From Flavisolibacter nicotianae (GTDB taxonomy: Bacteria; Bacteroidota; Bacteroidia; Chitinophagales; Chitinophagaceae), in contig NZ_RBCI01000002.1 of NCBI RefSeq assembly GCF_003628535.1, positions 186,001 through 250,000 on the forward strand: a stretch of DNA of 64,000 nt, read 5' to 3'. A program made the translations under genes and the position numbers. Shown in pieces: positions 59,123 through 64,000 of this stretch; position 1 is the first letter of the stretch; every line of letters begins with the position of its first letter. The notes under the pieces were generated by a model that saw nothing but the letters and a program-made list of their open reading frames with translations, did not search any database and was not told where the DNA came from.

Positions 59123-61081
59123 TTACCGCAGCAAAGCCACCGTTCCTTTTTTGGTGATCGTTTGACGGGTATTGGGATCGGTGTATTGCAGCAGCCAGGC
59201 GTATACACCGATAGGTGCTTTGTTGTTGCGGATCTTACCGTCCCAACCCTCGTTGGGTTGCGATGTGTGGAAGACCACGCCACCCCAGCGGTCCACTACC
59301 TGGAAGCGATAGTTCACTGCGGGGCATTCAAAAGAGGGCTTGAACCGGTCGTTCAGGTAATCGTTATTGGGCGTAAAGGCCGTGGGCACGTAGGACACGC
59401 ATTTGCAGGTGGTAAAATTTACATGAAAGCGTTTGTAGTCGAAAGAGCATTCGTTGCTGATGCGGATGGAGTAAAGCCCTGTGTCTTCAATTAGACGCTG
59501 CGGTGTTTCCATGTTGTTTTCCCACACATAGTCCATCGCTGTGGGCTGCGATACATCCAGTTGCAGGCGGTCGCCGAGGCAAAGACTCGTGTCTTTGACC
59601 GAGGCCGGTACCCGCACGGCGCTATTGTCCTGCAGGATGACCTGCTTGCGTGACGTATCGACTATACACCGGGTATACACATAAGCCGTTACATTGTAAG
59701 CTCCTGCCGCGGAATAAATGTGCTGTGGCGTCAGCGATCTCGAGGCATTCATCTCTCCGGATGCGGGGTCGCCAAAATCCCAGCGCACGGAGTCGACCTT
59801 GTTGAGCAGGAGCGAAAACGCCACCGGCTGATCCCTGCACGACTTGCGCTGCACCGTGATCCCGTTTTCTTTCAGCGAGAAGCTGCCGGACCGGATATAA
59901 TTGTAGTTCAGAAACCGGTATTTCTGTCCCACTTCGACGGCATTTTTTTTATAGACCGCACCCGGTGCTGCCTTGTTGGGTTCTTCAATCACGGAGAGGT
60001 ACAGGTCCTGTTCATGCGTGACCACATCCCGCATGCTCACGTAGATTTTTCCGTCGGGGCCTACCTGCAGGCAGCGGTAAATATTGTAGCAGTCGTGCGG
60101 CGTGCAGCCCGAGCGGTCGGCCCGGTCGTTCATTTTGTAGAGGGTCGCTTCAATCTGCGCCGGCGTGCCTGCATTGAGATCCAGCTGATAAATGTTGTGT
60201 TGTTCCAAACCCGGATCCGATTTTTCATGGGAACCAAAATAAAGCCTGGAGCCGTCGGGAGAAATTTCGCCGTCTTCGAGTGTTTTACCTGCCGGTATCC
60301 GGATTTTCCGCGGGTTGGAAACAAGGCCTGTGGCGTTGTTGAAGTCAAAAACAAAAATGGCGTTGGCGTTAATGGCCGGCATGATTAGCCGCTCACCGTT
60401 GGCGGAAAATTTAAGGTTGCTCCAGCCCTGGTCGAATGTAGGCGGAACAATGGCTGGCGCAAAGGCCGATGTGACAGCGTTCGGCTGTACGCCGCCTGCC
60501 GTTACCAGAAAGGCACTGAAAGCCCCGTTGTCGTAGCTAACGATCCAGGTGTCTTTCTGATTGCAGTGCGCCGTGCCTGCCAGCAGCAGCGCCTTGTTTT
60601 TTTTCAATACGGTAAAATAGTCGGTGGGAGACGAGGACGGGTAAACAATTGCGCCACTTCCAAAATTTGCCTGGGTGTTGATGGTGAGATAAAGCAGCTC
60701 GCCGGGATGCTGACCCTGGGTGGAAATGCCAAAAATATAGTACAGCGAATCGTTGGTGGGGTAAGGGCAGACCAGGGGCATGGCCTGGCCGGCCAAGGGC
60801 CAGCGCCAGTTGTCGGGCAGGATGGGCTCGTGGTTGCTGTTCCAGACGGTAAGGCCGTCGGTATAAAATTGCAGGTAACCGAATCTGCTGCTGATGGCCG
60901 ATGCAAATCGCGGGGGCGGAAGACTGTCGGTGGTAATGGGCGTATAGCCAAGCGGGGTGGGGGGATCGGTGTTAAAGCTCAGTCCCGCATGGTGACCGAA
61001 AAGCCAGTTGTTGTTGATCTTTTGGGCATGTGTCCAAAGCGTGAAAACAGTCAAAAGAAAAAAAAGAAACCTGCCTCTCAA
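59123..61081 (-). CDS. Secreted protein with PKD domain and C-terminal T9SS type B (CHU_C) domain
   Basis: 652 aa. Signal peptide GRFLFFLLTVFTLWTHAQ. The first 400 residues look like a seven-bladed WD/PQQ-type beta-propeller (INNNWLFGHHAGLSF, LKFSANGERLIMPAI, EDGEISPDGSRLYFGSHEKS, CLQVGPDGKIYVSMRD). Next a PKD-like domain (SVRWDFGDPASGEMNASRSL, HIYSAAGAYNVTAYV). The last 85 residues are the gliding-motility-associated tail: VPTAFTPNNDYLNDRFKPSF, VVDRWGGVVFHTSQPNEGWD, GVYAWLLQY and KGTVALLR. Exported by T9SS to the cell surface. Single gene. Confidence 0.93.
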   Translation of the reverse strand: MRGRFLFFLLTVFTLWTHAQKINNNWLFGHHAGLSFNTDPPTPLGYTPITTDSLPPPRFASAISSRFGYLQFYTDGLTVWNSNHEPILPDNWRWPLAGQAMPLVCPYPTNDSLYYIFGISTQGQHPGELLYLTINTQANFGSGAIVYPSSSPTDYFTVLKKNKALLLAGTAHCNQKDTWIVSYDNGAFSAFLVTAGGVQPNAVTSAFAPAIVPPTFDQGWSNLKFSANGERLIMPAINANAIFVFDFNNATGLVSNPRKIRIPAGKTLEDGEISPDGSRLYFGSHEKSDPGLEQHNIYQLDLNAGTPAQIEATLYKMNDRADRSGCTPHDCYNIYRCLQVGPDGKIYVSMRDVVTHEQDLYLSVIEEPNKAAPGAVYKKNAVEVGQKYRFLNYNYIRSGSFSLKENGITVQRKSCRDQPVAFSLLLNKVDSVRWDFGDPASGEMNASRSLTPQHIYSAAGAYNVTAYVYTRCIVDTSRKQVILQDNSAVRVPASVKDTSLCLGDRLQLDVSQPTAMDYVWENNMETPQRLIEDTGLYSIRISNECSFDYKRFHVNFTTCKCVSYVPTAFTPNNDYLNDRFKPSFECPAVNYRFQVVDRWGGVVFHTSQPNEGWDGKIRNNKAPIGVYAWLLQYTDPNTRQTITKKGTVALLR

Positions 61082-61333
61082 GTGCGTTTAGTTAAGGTCT
61101 GGAAATGGCAGCGCTGCTGCGTTTCTGCCTTTAAATGTAAGACGCAGCTGGCGATGTTGCGAATCGTGTTTTCCCGGCTGTGCATTTCCGTGAACGAACG
61201 GTCGTTAGGGACGGATGAATTGTAAAAAACCGGCTTCAATTGAAAGGTCGGCGGACCAGGGAGTTGCGCAGGCTTTTCGTAAGAAGCCGTTGCGCTGCTT
61301 TCGAAGGAATGATTTTTTTAATAGCTTCGGCCA

Positions 61334-61762
61334 ATGGCTACGATCGAACACGAGAATGTTGTCCCGCCCCGGCGGCGCAGTAACGCTTTCCGGCGTGTTG
61401 GCTGCATTTTTTCGCTGGTGCTGCTCCTCCTCCTTTTTGGGTTTGTCTGGTGGCGATACTATTATACGTACAGCGACGGCACCCGCTTTGGATTGCTGCA
61501 AAAGTTTTCGCATCGCGGCAATCTGTTTAAAACCTACGAAGGCGAAATGATCCTGAGCAGTGTCAGTGGAAACCAGAATGTACCGGTGGCCTCGGAAAAG
61601 TTTTATTTCACCGTTACCGATAAAGAAGTGGCCCAAAAGCTGAACGACCTGCAGGGGCACCACGTTACGGTGCATTACATGCAAAAGAACAATGCCGCCT
61701 TCTGGCGTGGCGACAGCGAATACATTGTCGACAGTGTGCGGGCCGAACGCATAGACCAGTAA
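61334..61762 (+). CDS. Membrane-anchored Bacteroidota protein of unknown function
   Basis: 142 aa. One N-terminal helix (VGCIFSLVLLLLLFGFVWWR) after a basic N-terminus, then DGTRFGLLQKFSHRGNLFKT, YEGEMILSSVSGNQ and EKFYFTVTDKEVAQKLNDLQ. This protein type is common in Bacteroidota and sometimes misnamed 6-phosphogluconate dehydrogenase in databases; there is no dehydrogenase motif. The periplasmic domain is probably an OB-like beta domain (HHVTVHYMQKNNAAFWRGDS). Single gene. Confidence 0.8.
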   Translation: MATIEHENVVPPRRRSNAFRRVGCIFSLVLLLLLFGFVWWRYYYTYSDGTRFGLLQKFSHRGNLFKTYEGEMILSSVSGNQNVPVASEKFYFTVTDKEVAQKLNDLQGHHVTVHYMQKNNAAFWRGDSEYIVDSVRAERIDQ

Positions 61763-61969
61763 GCGAAAGCGCCTGTCTTTGTCTCGCGGTCATCCGCTAA
61801 ACCGTGTGTGCCAGGACGTCAGGAACAAAAAACATTTCTTCAGCCAGAAGCCGTCCTGTCAATTGAAGCGACTGTTTTTTCACTTCATGCACCGGAATCT
61901 GCAGTCCCGTTGTTTGCCCGTTTTTCCGTGTGAATGAATGCTGTTTTTTGCGCATTCAATTCACACAAA

Positions 61970-62623
61970 ATGAAAAAAATCCTCTACACCATTTTTCTCT
62001 GTGCTCCCGCTTTTTTTGCGCAGGCACAGCTTACCGATTTGCAAAAACTGGCCGACAGCCACACGCCTCGCTTTGGCGTAAAAGTGGGTACTAACTGGTC
62101 TTATCTTTCCGGCAGTGCCGACGGGTTTACGGCCAATAACAAAACCGGTTTCATGGTCAGTGCGTTTTATTCGCCGGCTTCTCACACGGGACGCGGCTTT
62201 CGTTCGGAACTGGTCTTTTCCCGCCAGGGTTACAGCTTCGATGATGGCGGCAAGAACACCAGTGTGCTGAACGACTACGTTTACCTGCCCCAGTTGGCCA
62301 CCTTTGGCATTGGCAAATTTTTCCAGTTGCAGGCCGGCGCCCAGGTTGGCTTTTTGTTGAATTCGAAAATGAGCGGCGCCAAAGACAGCACCACCACGGG
62401 ACTGATGAACCGCATCGACTACGGCTTTGCTGCTGGCGTGGAATTGAACCCGGTAAAAGGCGTGTTGATCGGGGGCCGTTACAACCTCGGATTGGGTAAA
62501 TTATACAAGCAGTACGAGCAGGGCGGCAGCACCACGCCCATGCCCTTCCCGCTGCCATTTAACCCCGATAAAACCGATATGAAAAACGGTGTGGTGCAGC
62601 TGTTTATCGGTTACCGTTTTTAA
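61970..62623 (+). CDS. Outer-membrane beta-barrel protein (PF13568-like)
   Basis: 217 aa. Signal peptide KILYTIFLCAPAFFAQAQ. Barrel strands: RFGVKVGTNWSYLSG, GFRSELVFSRQGYSF, YVYLPQLATFGIGKFFQLQA, GLMNRIDYGFAAGVELNPVK, GVLIGGRYNLGLGKLY and the C-terminal GVVQLFIGYRF. It is a paralogue of the protein at 28656-29315. Start 61970 by the signal peptide. Terminator directly downstream. Confidence 0.88.
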   Translation: MKKILYTIFLCAPAFFAQAQLTDLQKLADSHTPRFGVKVGTNWSYLSGSADGFTANNKTGFMVSAFYSPASHTGRGFRSELVFSRQGYSFDDGGKNTSVLNDYVYLPQLATFGIGKFFQLQAGAQVGFLLNSKMSGAKDSTTTGLMNRIDYGFAAGVELNPVKGVLIGGRYNLGLGKLYKQYEQGGSTTPMPFPLPFNPDKTDMKNGVVQLFIGYRF

Positions 62624-62646
62624 ACCCGTTATTTCACTTCTGGACC

Positions 62647-62673
62647 AACCCTCCTTTGCGGAGGGTTTTTTTA
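62647..62673 (+). terminator. Intrinsic terminator after the barrel gene
   Basis: AACCCTCC, loop TTTGC, GGAGGGTT, then a run of seven T residues. Confidence 0.9.
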
Positions 62674-62910
62674 TTTGGTACCTGCCGCCGGAAAAGAATA
62701 TGTTCTTCCACTTCGATGATTTTGCCGGGAAACACAGGCGGTCACAACGCAAGAAGAAGAGCACCAATCATTTTCAACAAGGCGGTGAAAGATCCAATTT
62801 GTTTCGCTATCTTTCAGAGACCGATCTTCTTTCAGCACTACTGCTTACCTGATACCGTTTATTCTTCCCCGAAGACAGCCTTCGCAATTATTTTTTTAAC
62901 CTAAACCGAA

Positions 62911-63489
62911 ATGACCATGAAAAAGGTTTTTTACGTTTTGCTTCTGCTGCTATGCGCTGCTTTTTTCACACAACTCCACGCACAGGTTCATTTGAAGGCC
63001 GTGGCACCTCCCGGTGACCTTGGCGGACAGATCATCGGAGACTCAAAACAAAAAGGACATGAAAACGAAATCGAGGTGCTCTCGTACAGCCAGGGTGTTG
63101 CGGGCTGCACACCCAACCTTTCGAGGGGCGGCCTGAATGCCTGCAGGGCATCGGTTGGCAGCCTGAATTTCATGATGCAGTTTAACCCGGGACTGAACCA
63201 GTTGCGCTCCATGGTCCTTTCCGGCAGGCGCCTGCAAACGGCTGATTTTGTTTTTGAAAAAGCGGCTGGTGATCAGAAAATGGTTTACTACAAAATCCAC
63301 ATGGAAGATATTGCTGTTGTGGCCGTGCAGGAAAGCGGCAGCAGCGAACTACCCATGGTTTCGGTGGAATTTGCCGCAGCCCGCATTGCCTGGGCCATTT
63401 ATGCGCAAGACCAAACCGGCCAGACAAAGCTGGTGAACAAGGTCGGGTTTAATGTTGCGACCAACACGTTCTGGTCCTACAGTTTTTGA
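62911..63489 (+). CDS. Exported Hcp-like protein (PF05638, T6SS tube-protein fold)
   Basis: 192 aa. Signal peptide KKVFYVLLLLLCAAFFTQLHAQ, then the Hcp pattern: ENEIEVLSYSQGV, LNFMMQFNPGLNQLRSMVLS, KMVYYKIHMEDIAVVAVQES, LPMVSVEFAAARIAWAIYAQ and VGFNVATNTFWSYSF. True T6SS Hcp has no signal peptide; exported Hcp-like proteins are known in Bacteroidota outside T6SS clusters. No other T6SS gene is in the window. It may form extracellular tubes or caps. Start 62911 or 62917. A truncated exported gene follows 48 bases later. Confidence 0.88.
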   Translation: MTMKKVFYVLLLLLCAAFFTQLHAQVHLKAVAPPGDLGGQIIGDSKQKGHENEIEVLSYSQGVAGCTPNLSRGGLNACRASVGSLNFMMQFNPGLNQLRSMVLSGRRLQTADFVFEKAAGDQKMVYYKIHMEDIAVVAVQESGSSELPMVSVEFAAARIAWAIYAQDQTGQTKLVNKVGFNVATNTFWSYSF

Positions 63490-63537
63490 GCGCAATGCCG
63501 GCGTTTTATTTCACGCTGACTTCTAAAACATTTCAGA

Positions 63538-64000
63538 TGAAAACATTGAAACAACTTGCCTTGCTGGCCCTCTTTTTCCCAGCGGCTTGCCTGCATGCGC
63601 AACAGGCGAAGCAAACAGCAAAGGCTGTACGCGACCTGCCCTTTGCACAATCGATTCCCCGGCTCCGGCAGGCGTCCGATCTGATTGAGAGGGCAACCAT
63701 TCCCGCCATTAAAAAACCGGTCGTTGTTCACCTTGATCTTGCGGCAGAAATAAAAACGATAAAGGATGAATGTCCTTACCTGCTGGCGCAACAGCCAACG
63801 CTGCAACTTTCCGGAGAAAGAACCGACAACCGGTCGGTCAATCTGGAATGGGAAACAACCAATGGCTGGAACAATTATTCATTTCTGCTCGAACGTTCGC
63901 TGGACGATACCCTGCATTTTGAAACCGTCAATTCGGTTTGGGCAAAACCTGTTGCCGGCATTAAAGACTGGTACCGCCAGCCCGACGAAAATGCCTACAA
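63538..64000 (+). CDS. Exported hypothetical protein (3' end outside window)
   Basis: The frame is open from ATG 63538 to the right edge (154 codons). Signal peptide KTLKQLALLALFFPAACLHAQ. The part visible contains a Pro/Lys-rich stretch and then VNLEWETTNGWNNYSFLLER, an immunoglobulin- or fibronectin-like strand pattern seen before T9SS tails (compare the NNKGFEVQHS segment of the protein at 7366). It probably forms an operon with the Hcp-like gene. The C-terminus is unknown. Confidence 0.75.

Noticed and set aside
62911-63489. Type VI secretion cluster suggested by the Hcp fold
   Set aside because: The protein has a Sec signal peptide and no tss gene lies in the visible neighbourhood.

Overview
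The window looks like chromosomal DNA of a member of the Bacteroidota, most likely the family Chitinophagaceae. The reasons are: proteins with type IX secretion (T9SS) sorting domains of both type A (7366-8268) and type B/CHU_C (59123-61081); several PF13568-like and DUF6089/DUF3570-type outer-membrane barrels; promoters of the Bacteroidota form TTTG-N19-22-TAnnTTTG; few Shine-Dalgarno sites; and GC near 50%. Genus is not decidable by eye. I found no rRNA, tRNA, CRISPR array, insertion sequence or integrase.

Left part (1-7.2 kb): a truncated GAF-domain signalling gene, two small unknown genes, then a six-gene overlapping operon rsbR-rsbS-rsbT-rsbX-like-histidine kinase-response regulator. This is a stressosome core whose output seems to be a two-component system rather than a sigma-B cascade.

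7.3-12.7 kb: a compact locus that I consider the best candidate for an undescribed system. A five-gene plus-strand run (T9SS-secreted protein, Tat-signal protein, phage-tail-collar/MdpB-like protein, leucine-rich-repeat protein, sulfotransferase) converges on and overlaps a three-gene minus-strand run (aspartyl/asparaginyl beta-hydroxylase, HExxH protein, APS kinase CysC). Together they could make PAPS, sulfate and hydroxylate something, and export a surface product.

12.9-31 kb: ordinary accessory genes. These are two serine hydrolases, a Crp-type regulator, DinB, a CcrM-like orphan adenine methyltransferase, an AsmA-like protein, a four-repeat membrane protein (COG4705-like), M16 and M20 peptidases, a short HipA-like kinase with DUF3037, a barrel protein, a DoxX-like protein and a single-domain response regulator.

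31-46.4 kb: small membrane proteins, ASCH, glycine-zipper, SMUG2-like DNA glycosylase, MATE pump, AI-2E permease, L,D-transpeptidase, GNAT, RMD1/DUF155, an H1-like/SWIB protein, a gene split in frame by one TAG, then several small secreted proteins and the thioredoxin-ApbE-DUF4266-DUF3570 operon.

46.6-64 kb: YoaK, AIG2-like, DUF1349 and FMN-reductase genes; a CLC-F type fluoride/proton antiporter preceded by a recognisable fluoride riboswitch with a translation-blocking hairpin; DUF6089, TerB-like, MFS, a class-A-like serine hydrolase, an encapsulin-type ferritin without a shell gene, a UvrA2-like ABC ATPase, a T9SS type-B protein, a barrel protein, a secreted Hcp-like protein and a truncated secreted protein at the right edge.
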